Shown in pieces: positions 1 to 8,177 of a stretch of 47,114 bases of DNA. Both the position numbers and the translations under genes were made by a program. Every line of letters starts with the position of its first letter. Within the stretch, counting starts at the first letter, position 1. The notes below the pieces were generated by a model that was not told where the DNA came from, made no database searches, and saw nothing but the letters and a program-made list of their open reading frames with translations. The stretch is from Mameliella sp. MMSF_3455 (GTDB taxonomy: Bacteria; Pseudomonadota; Alphaproteobacteria; Rhodobacterales; Rhodobacteraceae), in contig NZ_JASHJL010000042.1 in NCBI RefSeq assembly GCF_030733205.1, positions 1 to 47,114 on the forward strand, written 5' to 3'.

Positions 1-11
1 CACGGGCGGCG

Positions 12-455
12 CTACCCCTCCAGGTACAACCGCGTGATCCAGTTGGCGACGAGGGCCGGCCGCTCGGCCCCCTCGATCTCGACTTCCACGTCCCAGTGCA
101 CGTCAAGACAGCCCTCGCGTTCGTCGACACTCGCCACGGTGAAACGCCCCCGGATCCGACGCCCCACCCGGACCGGCGAAACGAAGCGGATGCGGTCAAA
201 CCCGTAGTTCACGCTGGACCTGACGCCCTCGAGCTCCTCCATGACCTCGTAGGACATCTTGGACAGCATCGACAGCGTCAGGAACCCATGCGCAACACAG
301 CCGCCAAAGGGCGTTTCCGCAGCTGATCGTTCCTCGTCCAGGTGGATGAACTGCCAGTCCTCGGTGGCATCGGCGAACAGCCTGACCCGCGCGTCATCCA
401 GCGTCACCCAACCGCTTGCGCACGGCGCCATGTCCCTCAGGTCGTCAGCCAGCAT
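12..455 (-). CDS. MaoC-family (R)-specific enoyl-CoA hydratase-like protein
   Basis: A single hot-dog domain protein of 147 residues, expected to hydrate an enoyl-CoA thioester in the cytoplasm. The hydratase 2 signature is visible: Asp33 and His38 form the D-x4-H catalytic pair (DWQFIH), followed by the TPFGGCVAHGFLTLS block near residues 48-62. The start codon lies inside the last codons of the upstream acyl-CoA ligase (11-nt overlap), so the two genes look translationally coupled. An alternative ATG eight codons later (429-431) also has a purine-rich stretch before it. The neighbourhood points to fatty-acid or dicarboxylic acyl-CoA metabolism, but the substrate cannot be read from sequence. 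Family assignment is firm; the exact start is uncertain. Confidence 0.85.
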   Translation of the reverse strand: MLADDLRDMAPCASGWVTLDDARVRLFADATEDWQFIHLDEERSAAETPFGGCVAHGFLTLSMLSKMSYEVMEELEGVRSSVNYGFDRIRFVSPVRVGRRIRGRFTVASVDEREGCLDVHWDVEVEIEGAERPALVANWITRLYLEG

Positions 456-2079
456 CGGGCAGCACGTAGTCCGAAAACCGCTTGCGCAGGGTCAGTTTCG
501 ACACTTTTCCCGTCGCCGTCAGGGGCAGGTCATCGACGCACTCCATCGCGTCCGGCAATTGCCATTTTGCCAGATGCTCCAACATCATCTCGTGGATTTC
601 CTCAAGGTTTGGCGGATCATCGGCCTGGCGCGGGACCACCACCAGCAAGGGGCGTTCCTCCCACTTGGGATGCGATACCGCGATCACCGCGCAACTGGCG
701 ACCTTGGGATGTCCCATCGCGATGTTCTCGAGGTCCAGCGAACTGATCCACTCGCCCCCCGACTTGATCAGGTCCTTGGCCCTGTCCTGGATGGCCAGGA
801 AACCGCGGTCGTCGATCACCGCCACATCACCCGTGCCGAACCAGCCGTCGGCATCAAAGGCGCCCTCGGTCGCCTCCTCATCCCCGAAATAACCGGATAT
901 GATCGTGTTCCCCCGGACATGCAGCTCACCGGTGGACACCCCGTCATGGGGCAATGGCTTGCCATCCTCGCCGTCGATCCGCAATTCGACCCCAAAGACC
1001 CGCCGCCCCTGCTTGGCCTTTAGCGTCATACGCTCCTCGAAGGGCAGGTCCTGCATCGGTTTGGACAATTGCCCATGTGTGCCCACCGGGCTCATCTCTG
1101 TCATGCCTCAGGCGTGGCAGACATCCACCCCGCATTTCTCGAAGAACTCGATCATCGAACGCGGGGCCGCAGAGCCGCCGATCACCAGCTGGTCCAGAGC
1201 CGAGGGTGCCGCGTCGCGCTGTTCCACCTCGGCCCGCAGGCCCAGCCAGACGGTCGGCACGCCCCAGGAAGCCGTCACCCCTTCCTCTTCCATCAGGTCG
1301 AAGACAGAGGCGCCATCCAACTTGCCACCCGGCATGACCAGAGAGGCCCCCACCAGCGGTGCGGCATATGGCAGGCCCCATGAATTGACGTGGAACATCG
1401 GCACCACCGGCAGGATGCGCGCGCCCTCATGCAGCGATCGCGGCAACGTCACCGACAGAAAAAGCGCGTGCAGCACGGTGGAGCGATGCGAATACAACGC
1501 GCCCTTGGGGTTTCCCGTGGTGCCCGAGGTATAGCAAAGCCCGGCCGCGCTGTCCTCGGGCATCACCGGCCAGTCATAGGTTTGGGGCCGCCCTTCCAGC
1601 AAGTCCTCGTAGCACAGCCAGTCCAGCTTGCTGTCGGACATATGCGCTCGGTCCGTCATCGCCACCAGCGTCAGGTTCTCGGGCAAGTGTTCCGCGAGGG
1701 CCTCGACGATCGGCACAAAGGTCAGATCCACGCAAAGCACCCGGTCCGAAGCGTGCCCGATGATGTACAACATCTGCTCGGCAGAGAGGCGCGGATTGAT
1801 CGTGTGACAGACCGCGCCCATGCCGCTGATCGCGTAGTAGAGTTCGAAGTGGCGGTAGCCGTTCCAGGCTAGTGTCGCCACGCGGTCGCCGTCGCCGATC
1901 CCCAATGCGGCCAGCCCATGCGCCAGCTGCGCGACGCGGGCATAGGCCTCTGCGTAGGTTTCACGGTGAATGTCACCCTCGGTCCGGACCGAGACGATCT
2001 CTCCGCCCGGGTGCGCCTGTGCCGCGTAGTCGAGAATTTCGATGATCCTCAACGGCAAATGCATCATCATGCCCTGCAT
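445..2079 (-). pseudogene. Long-chain-fatty-acid/acyl-CoA ligase interrupted by an in-frame TGA
   Basis: Reading from the ATG at 2079 (SD GGAGGG five bases before it), the frame codes for an AMP-forming acyl-CoA synthetase of 544 codons. Codon 324 (positions 1108-1110) is TGA. The reading frame does not shift: upstream is ...GVDVCHA and directly downstream GMTEMSPVGTHG, and the family normally has CHAWGMTE here, so a Trp TGG codon has become TGA. The upstream part carries the AMP-binding P-loop [11 protein letters not shown] (residues 183-193). The downstream part carries the FGTGDV and KDLIKSGGEW motifs and the catalytic lysine region TATGK. Neither half alone should be active. It is either a recent nonsense mutation, a readthrough site or a base-call error. 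Both flanks are otherwise intact, so decay, if real, is young. Confidence 0.9.
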
Positions 2080-2176
2080 CTGGCCCTCCCTTGCCGTCTG
2101 CCTGCGTCCGGTTAGACTGCGCGCGAGCATTGCCGCCGTGCAACCGTTTTTCCAGAAAGTGACGCAAGGAGTGCCC

Positions 2177-3196
2177 ATGTCCAGCCAGATGCGCCGCATC
2201 GCCCTCGCCCGCCGCCCTTCCGGCCTGCCCGTGCCTGAAGATTTTGCAATGAAAGATGCGCCCATGCCGGCGCCCGGCGCCGGCGAGGTCCTTGTCGAGG
2301 TCTCGCACCTTTCGCTTGACCCCTACATGCGGGGCCGGATGGACGATGCCGGCAGCTATGCCGCCTCCGTCGACATTGACGGCACGATGGTGGGACAGGG
2401 TGTTGGCCGCGTTGTTGCCTCGCGGGCCGATGCCTTCGCCGATGGTGATCTGGTCACGGGCATGACCGGTTGGGCCAGCCACGCCATCCTGCCGGCCGAC
2501 GGGCTGCGCAAGCTCGACGACCGCCTGCCGCCGACCACGGCACTGGGGGTTCTCGGCATGCCGGGCTTCACCGCCTGGACGGGCCTGCGAGAGTTCGGCC
2601 GTCCGAAGGCAGGCGAAACCCTGGCCGTCGCGGCCGCGACGGGGCCGGTCGGCTCACTGGTCGGCCAACTGGCGAAGGCCGCGGGCCTGCGCACGGTTGC
2701 CATTGCAGGCGGGGCAGAAAAATGCCGGCTGGCAACAGAGCGCTTCGGCTTTGACGCCGCAATCGATCACCGCGCCTGCGTCGGCGCCAGCGCCCTGCGC
2801 GAGGCCATCGCCGCCGAGGCCCCGGGTGGCATCGACGTCTACTGGGAGAACACGGGCGGCAAGGTGCTGGAGGCGGTCATGCCGCTGATGAACACACATG
2901 GCCGTATCCCGATCTGCGGCACCATCGCCTGGTACGGCGGCACCGACGGGACAGAGGACCGCCTGCCAAAGGTCTGGCGGTCGATTCTCGTCAAGCGCCT
3001 CTCGGTCAACGGGTTCATCATATTCGACCATTGGGACGGCTACCCGGCGTTCCTTGAAGAAATGACACCCAAAGTCGCCGCCGGAGAGATCAGCTTTCTC
3101 GAAGACGTGGCGCAGGGGTTGGAGAACGCTCCGTCTGCCTTCATCTCGATGCTGACGGGCGGCAATACCGGCAAGCAGATCGTGCAACTGACCTGA
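2177..3196 (+). CDS. NADP-dependent medium-chain oxidoreductase (alkenal/prostaglandin reductase-like, CurA type)
   Basis: A 339-residue zinc-free medium-chain dehydrogenase/reductase expected to reduce the double bond of alpha,beta-unsaturated carbonyl compounds with NADPH. The start is the ATG after AAGGAG with a five-base spacer. Diagnostic features are the N-terminal LSLDPYMRGRM block of the leukotriene B4/alkenal reductase group, the nucleotide-binding stretch AAATGPVGSLVGQLAK, VYWENTGG, and the C-terminal IIFDHWDGYPAFLEEM. It is transcribed divergently from the broken acyl-CoA ligase, with only 97 bp between the two starts, so the promoters must share that gap. Its true substrate is unknown. 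Confidence 0.88.
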   Translation: MSSQMRRIALARRPSGLPVPEDFAMKDAPMPAPGAGEVLVEVSHLSLDPYMRGRMDDAGSYAASVDIDGTMVGQGVGRVVASRADAFADGDLVTGMTGWASHAILPADGLRKLDDRLPPTTALGVLGMPGFTAWTGLREFGRPKAGETLAVAAATGPVGSLVGQLAKAAGLRTVAIAGGAEKCRLATERFGFDAAIDHRACVGASALREAIAAEAPGGIDVYWENTGGKVLEAVMPLMNTHGRIPICGTIAWYGGTDGTEDRLPKVWRSILVKRLSVNGFIIFDHWDGYPAFLEEMTPKVAAGEISFLEDVAQGLENAPSAFISMLTGGNTGKQIVQLT

Positions 3197-3201
3197 CACG
3201 C

Positions 3202-3235
3202 GCGCCCCTGCGCAAGGATCCACGCGCGGGGGCGC
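3202..3235. terminator. Hairpin between convergent genes, possible bidirectional terminator
   Basis: GCGCCCC (3202-3208) is complementary to GGGGCGC (3229-3235), closing a GC-rich loop in the 53-bp gap between two convergent genes. No clean T-run follows on either strand, only AAATTT, so termination is an inference from position and stem strength. Confidence 0.4.
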
Positions 3236-3249
3236 AAATTTGCACCGGT

Positions 3250-4785
3250 TCAAAGCGCCGGGTCTTCTGCCGTCAGTTCCAATGGCGCTGCCGGGGCGCT
3301 CAGATCATCGACGCGCAGCGCACCCGACGGCCGGGACAGCCGGTTGCGCACAACCCAGTAAAGCCGCGATTGCGCGCGGGTGATCGCCACATAGGCCAGC
3401 CGCTTCCACAGCGGTTGCCCGGCCTCGTTCCGCCCGGCCCGCGCCGCCGCGTAGAGGTCGGGTGCAAAAACCTGCACGTCCTCCCACTGCGAGCCCTGGG
3501 CCTTGTGGATCGTCACCGCCGCACCGTGCAGGAAGGTCGCCCCCATCCGCGCGGCAAATGGAATGAAAGGCTCTTCCTCCTCGGGCTTCTCGATCTTGAC
3601 GATCGAAGCCGCCGAAACCTGTGGTTCGATCGCGCCCACGACGTGCAGTCGCGAGAACCCCGGCTTTTTACCCGGGCCGAGATAGATCACCTGCGCGCCC
3701 TTGATCAGCCCTCGCGCCTCCAGGTCCAGCCGTTTGCGCCGATGCTTGAGGGGCAGTTCGATCCCGTCGCAGATCAACGGCTCGCCCGGCAGAAGACTGT
3801 CCTCGGGCGCGTCGTGCACGCGGCGAAACGCATTGATCAGCCGTATCCGTGTGGCATTGCGCCAGACCAGCACGGGCGAACGCGCCATCAGGTCCACCTC
3901 GACCCGGTTGGCGTAGACCACGCGGTCATCCTTGCGGGCGGCCTCTTCGATCATACGCTCAAAGTCTTCGAACCCCAGAGCAGGGTCCGCCAGCGCGTGG
4001 GCGAGGTCCAGAATCGGATTGTCCGCCTCCTGCCGGTGAATGCGATGCAGTTCCCGTTTCTGGCTGTCTTTCAATCCGTCAAAGACCATCTTGCCGGACT
4101 GGTTGACCGGCGCCAGCTGCGCCGGATCGCCAAACAGGACAAGGTTGGGAAAAATCTCGCAGAGGTCGTCGAACTGACGTTCGTCCAGCATCGAGGATTC
4201 ATCGACGAACCCGATATCCAGCGGCTCTTCCCGCCGTTTCCAGCCGGTGATGAAATCGCTGCCGCGCAGACCCGCCGCCGCCAGCGCTGCCGGGATCGAC
4301 TTGTGCTGTTCGTAGACCGCCAGCGCCCGGTCCAGGGCGATATCGGCAAGGCCCTCTATCTCGGGACGCTCTTCCTCGTTGCCCATCAGCCACTCGGCGA
4401 CGCGTTCGTACTCGGGGTCGTAGACGGGGGTATAGATGATGCGGTGAATGGTGGTCGCGGGCACGCCGCGCATCCGCAACACACTGGCCGCCTTGTTGGT
4501 CGGCGCCAACACTGCAAGCGTCCGTTTCTCGCGGGCCCTGCGGCTTTCGTAGTCGCCCGAAACCGTCTCGACCCCCAACGCTTCCAGTGCCTTGACCAGC
4601 TCGGCCAAGAGCAATGTCTTGCCGCTGCCCGCCTTGCCCATCAACGCCATGACGCGCGACCGGCCCTCCTGCGCGGGCAGACACAGGCCTTCGTCTAGGT
4701 CGACGCCCGCGCCGCGCAAGAGCTCGGTCACGCTGTCATAAGCGGCGGCCTGGTCGTCAGAGAATACAAGCGCGGGAACTGTCAT
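3250..4785 (-). CDS. RecD-like ATP-dependent DNA helicase (superfamily 1)
   Basis: A 511-residue SF1 helicase of the short RecD2/UvrD_C_2 type, without RecBC partners nearby. Walker A is GKAGSGKT (residues 50-57), motif II is DESS (195-198), motif III is GDPAQLAPV (219-227), and the C-terminal TIHKAQGSQW and YVAITRAQSRL stretches are motifs V and VI. It should unwind DNA with ATP in the cytoplasm; whether it has nuclease activity or a role in repair cannot be told. I chose the ATG at 4785 because the family usually begins just before a FSDDQA-like segment. A GTG at 4809 would add eight residues. The Shine-Dalgarno is weak for both. The gene lies alone, convergent with the oxidoreductase and downstream of the luxI terminator. 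Confidence 0.88.
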   Translation of the reverse strand: MTVPALVFSDDQAAAYDSVTELLRGAGVDLDEGLCLPAQEGRSRVMALMGKAGSGKTLLLAELVKALEALGVETVSGDYESRRAREKRTLAVLAPTNKAASVLRMRGVPATTIHRIIYTPVYDPEYERVAEWLMGNEEERPEIEGLADIALDRALAVYEQHKSIPAALAAAGLRGSDFITGWKRREEPLDIGFVDESSMLDERQFDDLCEIFPNLVLFGDPAQLAPVNQSGKMVFDGLKDSQKRELHRIHRQEADNPILDLAHALADPALGFEDFERMIEEAARKDDRVVYANRVEVDLMARSPVLVWRNATRIRLINAFRRVHDAPEDSLLPGEPLICDGIELPLKHRRKRLDLEARGLIKGAQVIYLGPGKKPGFSRLHVVGAIEPQVSAASIVKIEKPEEEEPFIPFAARMGATFLHGAAVTIHKAQGSQWEDVQVFAPDLYAAARAGRNEAGQPLWKRLAYVAITRAQSRLYWVVRNRLSRPSGALRVDDLSAPAAPLELTAEDPAL

Positions 4786-4889
4786 GCGGCGCACCCTATC
4801 CCGCGCCACGCGCGGCCACCAGAACCCTTTGCCGCATCTTCCCGCGGAAAGTTCAAGGCGTCGTGCTCGCCAGCCGTATCGGCGGTCCG

Positions 4890-4929
4890 AAAAAGGAAAA
4901 GCGCGCGCGGGTCATTGGCCCACGCGCGC
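4890..4929 (-). terminator. Rho-independent terminator of luxI
   Basis: On the minus strand a GCGCGCG stem closes over about 15 bases and is followed by a T-rich tail (the complement of 4890-4900, AAAAAGGAAAA). It sits about 30 bases after the luxI stop codon and should end the luxR-luxI transcript. Confidence 0.7.
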
Positions 4930-4958
4930 CGTATGGACGCAGCAATGACGCTCGTGTG

Positions 4959-5600
4959 TCAGGCGGCCACAAGTTGCTTGGGCTGAACGATCTGACCAAA
5001 GGACAGGGCAAACCAGCGCTTGGACATTTCCGGCGTGATGCCCGCGCTCTTCGACACCTGTGCCTGGCCCTCGGGGGTGAATTCCCACAGGCCGACGCTG
5101 ATCTGTTCGCGGCCTTGGCCCTGGCTGCCCAGAACCTCGGGCGAGGAGCCGATGCGGCGGTAGATCCGCACCATGCGGGCATCGAAGACGCCGACGTAGT
5201 GTTCCACGCCGAATTCCTGCATGACCTCACCCCCGGCCAGCATCAGGGCCGCAGCAACACCCGGTGTCGCACCGCGGGACAGGCAAAAGCGGGTGCATTC
5301 CCAGATCAGCGGCGACTGGATACGCACGCCGTCGGTCAGGTGGACAAAGTGATCGTTTACCATCGTGCGGCCCGTGGTGGGCAGCAGGCGCATGGACCCG
5401 CCATGCGTTCCGTCGGCGTTCTCCCAAATGACGTAGAGCGGGTTCTCGTCATCGTATTCGTCACGCTCGTAGCCGGTCTCTTCGTCGACGCTGACGTCCC
5501 AGCCCAGGCGCGTCTTGAACTGGTCCGCGCGGTCGCGGAACATGGTTTCGGCCAGCTTCGGGAATTTGTGCAGGTCGGTGCCGTAGATGTAGCGGATCAT
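4959..5600 (-). CDS. luxI: Acyl-homoserine-lactone synthase (LuxI family)
   Basis: A 213-residue autoinducer synthase that makes N-acyl-homoserine lactone from SAM and an acyl-ACP or acyl-CoA. The invariant residues of the family are present: Arg24, Phe28, Trp34, acidic residues near 47-50, Arg71 (GGSMRLLP), Glu101 and Arg104 (WECTRFC). The start ATG has GAGGGG upstream. It follows luxR on the same strand after a 112-bp gap that holds a short dyad and a TTAACCAT motif, so it may have its own promoter. A terminator follows. The adjacent ccr gene matches an arrangement known in roseobacters. The acyl chain length cannot be predicted from sequence by eye. Confidence 0.95.
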   Translation of the reverse strand: MIRYIYGTDLHKFPKLAETMFRDRADQFKTRLGWDVSVDEETGYERDEYDDENPLYVIWENADGTHGGSMRLLPTTGRTMVNDHFVHLTDGVRIQSPLIWECTRFCLSRGATPGVAAALMLAGGEVMQEFGVEHYVGVFDARMVRIYRRIGSSPEVLGSQGQGREQISVGLWEFTPEGQAQVSKSAGITPEMSKRWFALSFGQIVQPKQLVAA

Positions 5601-5641
5601 TTCGTTTCCCCTCGGAAAGTAAATTCGATGGGGAAAGATTG

Positions 5642-5660
5642 CCGTTGGAATGGTTAACGG
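5642..5660. promoter_or_regulatory. Dyad with CtrA half-site upstream of luxI
   Basis: CCGTT (5642-5646) and AACGG (5656-5660) form a 5-9-5 inverted repeat centred about 50 bases before the luxI start. The minus strand of the same segment contains TTAACCAT, the reported CtrA half-site. The ten-mer ATGGTTAACG here (5650-5659) recurs exactly upstream of the 69-aa gene and luxR (6608-6617). It does not match the classical lux box well. Binding by LuxR or CtrA is an inference. Confidence 0.35.
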
Positions 5661-5712
5661 GATTCAACCTGAGCGCGCGCTGCTGGAACGCACGCTTTAC
5701 CATTGGGTTTCT

Positions 5713-6450
5713 TCAGACCACGATCACACCCCGGCTGAGGGCCCGGGCGACAGCGTGGGTCGTGTTCATTGCGCCCAGTTTGTGTCGGGCACTTTCGACA
5801 TAGACCCGAAGGGTATGCTCGGAAATCGAAAGGGTATCAGCGGCTTGCGCCCGACTATAGCCCACGGCGAGGAGGGTCATGGCTTCGATCTCGCGCGGGG
5901 ACAAAGGCTGAGCGGGCTCAGGCGTGCGCCCCGGTTCGAATTCTAGTGCCTTTTGGTTGAAGTAATGCGCCACCAGGATCAGGTCGCGCCGGTTGCTTAT
6001 CGTGAAATCCTCCCATTCCCCGTCGCTGCAATTGTGGGTGAGAGTGAACAGGGCGAACTGGCCATTCGGCCCGCGCAGCGGAATCGAATAGCCCTGGTTG
6101 CCGATTCCATAGGCGATGGCATCCTGCATGAGCGCGCGCGCAGCCTTGCTGGACCAGTCCAGCCGCTTCCAGTCGACCGGATGGAACCTCTGGTAACACC
6201 CTGCGACCACCGGATCGACACGCAGATAGCCCTTTTCGAGATAGCGGTTGACCCATTCCAGGTCATATGTCCCGCATCCGTATTGTTCGCCATTGCTGTT
6301 GACCCAATGGTAGACAATGTGATCGACCCCATACCTGTCGCGCAGTTCCTCGATGAGGATCTGCAGATCCTCGAGTCCCTCAGCGGATTCGAGCCGCTCG
6401 ATCAGCCCGTCCAGTCGCGGTGCGTTTCCCGACAAAAAGCCCAATGCCAT
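5713..6450 (-). CDS. luxR: LuxR-family acyl-homoserine-lactone-responsive regulator
   Basis: A 245-residue two-domain regulator. The N-terminal autoinducer-binding domain spans roughly residues 15-165 and carries the pocket residues Trp66, Tyr70, Asp79 and Trp94, by analogy with TraR. The C-terminal GerE-type helix-turn-helix (about 181-243) begins LSPREIEAM and keeps Glu187 and Gly197. I chose the ATG at 6450, which is preceded by GAGGG. The start lies inside the 3' part of the 69-aa gene upstream (71-nt overlap), so translation may be coupled. It is expected to sense the LuxI product and control transcription of luxI and other genes. Longer N-terminal readings are possible but would be arginine-rich and atypical. 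Confidence 0.93.
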   Translation of the reverse strand: MALGFLSGNAPRLDGLIERLESAEGLEDLQILIEELRDRYGVDHIVYHWVNSNGEQYGCGTYDLEWVNRYLEKGYLRVDPVVAGCYQRFHPVDWKRLDWSSKAARALMQDAIAYGIGNQGYSIPLRGPNGQFALFTLTHNCSDGEWEDFTISNRRDLILVAHYFNQKALEFEPGRTPEPAQPLSPREIEAMTLLAVGYSRAQAADTLSISEHTLRVYVESARHKLGAMNTTHAVARALSRGVIVV

Positions 6451-6589
6451 TACCCTCGGCCTGGGACGCGATCTCCGCCTGTGCCACGAATGCGGCATCA
6501 TCCAGTTGCGCGGCCAGCGACGGCATGCCGTTGGCCCGAGCGAATGTTTTCAGGTCGGTGAGAACGTCCAAAATCCAGTCATGTCCCAT
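6380..6589 (-). CDS. Small conserved-type protein of the luxR-luxI unit (69 aa)
   Basis: A 69-residue acidic, helical-looking protein beginning MGHDWILDVLTDLKTF. The ATG is preceded by GAGG at a six-base spacing. Proteins with a similar N-terminus (HDWILDVL-DL-TFA followed by LAAQLDD) sit before luxR genes in roseobacters as I recall them, which supports a real gene. It has no domain I can name and no catalytic motif. Its last 71 bases overlap the 5' end of luxR in another frame, and the C-terminal 20 residues are arginine-rich and low in complexity, as expected for a tail imposed by overlap. A regulatory or coupling role is inference. Confidence 0.65.
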   Translation of the reverse strand: MGHDWILDVLTDLKTFARANGMPSLAAQLDDAAFVAQAEIASQAEGNGIGLFVGKRTATGRADRAARIR

Positions 6590-6611
6590 GATCAGCCTCG
6601 TGCATAGATGG

Positions 6612-6626
6612 TTAACGCTTCATTAA
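6612..6626 (-). promoter_or_regulatory. Perfect CtrA-type box before the 69-aa/luxR/luxI unit
   Basis: The sequence fits TTAA-N7-TTAA exactly (TTAA at 6612-6615 and 6623-6626). On the minus strand it continues as TTAACCAT, which is also the CtrA half-site. It ends 23 bases before the start of the 69-aa gene. CtrA is a conserved cell-cycle and motility regulator of alphaproteobacteria, and its link to quorum sensing is described in roseobacters. Use of this particular site is an inference. Confidence 0.55.
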
Positions 6627-6740
6627 GACAACTTTAGCATGCCCCGGCAGGGCGCAAAATTCACGGAATCTAACTCCCCAGAAATAGCGAGGGGGCATCG
6701 CGCCAAGTCACTGAAAGCGTTGAGGGTCGATTTTGAACGC

Positions 6741-6776
6741 AAAACGCCCGCGATGCCGATGGCGATTCGCGGGCGT
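6741..6776 (-). terminator. Rho-independent terminator of ccr
   Basis: ACGCCCGCG (6744-6752) pairs with CGCGGGCGT (6768-6776). On the minus strand the stem is followed by TTTT. It lies 29 bases after the ccr stop codon. Confidence 0.75.
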
Positions 6777-6804
6777 CGGAAGGTCTTTCTGACCGGTGAG
6801 ATTC

Positions 6805-8091
6805 TTAACTGCGCGCGTCCAGGCAATCCTCAAGCGTGCGCAGCCCGGTCTTGGGCGCCTGAACCAGGACCGACATGTTGCCGGGCTTGTGCTCATTGTT
6901 CATCATCTTGGTGTGCGCAGCCGGGATCTCGTTCCACGGGAAGACCTCGGACATGCAAGGATCAAGGCGGCGCTCGATCATCAGGCGGTTGGCCGAGGCG
7001 GCTTGTTTGAGGTTGGCAAAGTGCGACCCCTGCAGGCGCTTCTGGTGCATCCACATGTAACGCACGTCGAAGGTGCAGTTGTAGCCCGAGGTGCCCGCGC
7101 AGATGACCACGATCCCGCCCTTCTTGACCACTAGGGTGGAGACCGGGAAGGTCGCCTCGCCTGGGTGCTCAAAGACCATGTCCACGCTCACGCCCTTGCC
7201 GGTGATATCCCAGATCGCCTTGCCGAACTTGCGCGCCTCTTTCAGCCAGGTGTTGTATTCCGGTGTGTTGACCGTGGGCAGTTGACCCCAGCAGTCAAAG
7301 TCCTTGCGGTTAATGACGCCCTTGGCCCCCTGGTCCATCACGAACTGGCGCTTGCTCTCGTCCGAGATCACGCCGATGGCGTTCGCGCCCGCGGTGTTGG
7401 CCAGCTGGATCGCGTAAGAGCCAAGACCGCCCGAGGCGCCCCAGACCAGCACGTTCTGGCCGGGCTTCAGCTCATGCGGATGGTGACCGAAGAGCATCCG
7501 GTACGCGGTGGCCAGCGTCAGCGTGTAGCAGGCGCTCTCTTCCCAGGTGAGGTGCTTGGGGCGCGGCATCAACTGCTGGGCCTGGACCTTGGTGAACTGG
7601 GCAAAGGAGCCGTCGCCGGTCTCGTAACCCCAGATCCGCTGCGTGGGCGAGAACATCGGATCGCCGCCGTTGCATTCCTCGTCGTTGCCGTCGTCCTGGT
7701 TGCAGTGGATGACAACTTCGTCGCCCACTTTCCAGTTCTTCACCTTGTCCCCGACTTTCCAGACGATGCCCGATGCATCAGAGCCCGCGACGTGAAAGTC
7801 CTGGCCGTGCACGTCAAACGGCGAGATCGGAACGCCCTTGCCGGCCCAGACGCCGTTGTAGTTGACGCCGGCCGCCATCACGAGAACCAACACCTCGTGG
7901 CTGTCGATGTCCCAGACGTCGACCACTTCCTGCTGAAAGCTCTGCTCCGGATCGCCATGACGGTCGCGGCGGATCGCCCAAGCGTACATCTTCTTGGGGA
8001 CGTAACCCATCGGGGGCATTTCGCCGACTTCGTAGAGGTCTTTTTCCGGTGCATCGTACTGGGCGATGCCTGTTTGCGTGTCCAGAGCCAT
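6805..8091 (-). CDS. ccr: Crotonyl-CoA carboxylase/reductase
   Basis: A 428-residue enzyme of the medium-chain dehydrogenase/reductase superfamily that reductively carboxylates crotonyl-CoA with NADPH and CO2 to (2S)-ethylmalonyl-CoA, the committed step of the ethylmalonyl-CoA pathway. The family is recognised from the N-terminal VPKKMYAWAIRRDRHG and GVNYNGVWAGKG blocks, the NADPH loop GASGGLGSYAIQ, and the C-terminal VVKKGGIVVICAGTSGYNCTFD and YMWMHQKRLQGSHFAN. The ATG has a full AGGAGG six bases upstream. It is a single-gene unit with its own terminator, an inverted repeat in its upstream region and the quorum-sensing unit downstream. ecm, mch and mcl2 of the same pathway are in the window. 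Confidence 0.97.
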   Translation of the reverse strand: MALDTQTGIAQYDAPEKDLYEVGEMPPMGYVPKKMYAWAIRRDRHGDPEQSFQQEVVDVWDIDSHEVLVLVMAAGVNYNGVWAGKGVPISPFDVHGQDFHVAGSDASGIVWKVGDKVKNWKVGDEVVIHCNQDDGNDEECNGGDPMFSPTQRIWGYETGDGSFAQFTKVQAQQLMPRPKHLTWEESACYTLTLATAYRMLFGHHPHELKPGQNVLVWGASGGLGSYAIQLANTAGANAIGVISDESKRQFVMDQGAKGVINRKDFDCWGQLPTVNTPEYNTWLKEARKFGKAIWDITGKGVSVDMVFEHPGEATFPVSTLVVKKGGIVVICAGTSGYNCTFDVRYMWMHQKRLQGSHFANLKQAASANRLMIERRLDPCMSEVFPWNEIPAAHTKMMNNEHKPGNMSVLVQAPKTGLRTLEDCLDARS

Positions 8092-8177
8092 GACGGCCTC
8101 CTGTTAAGCCAGTGTTGATGTTCGGACCGGTTCTGCGGCGCAGAATCGCGGGGCTGACCTATGGAATATTCGCCGTC

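Noticed and set aside
1108-1110. Selenocysteine insertion at the TGA in the acyl-CoA ligase
   Set aside because: The family has Trp, not Cys, at this place, and I see no selenocysteine-type hairpin directly after the codon. A nonsense change or error is simpler.
5601-5712. A classical 20-bp lux box upstream of luxI
   Set aside because: No segment fits the ACCTGT-N-ACAGGT pattern. Only a 5-9-5 dyad is found.
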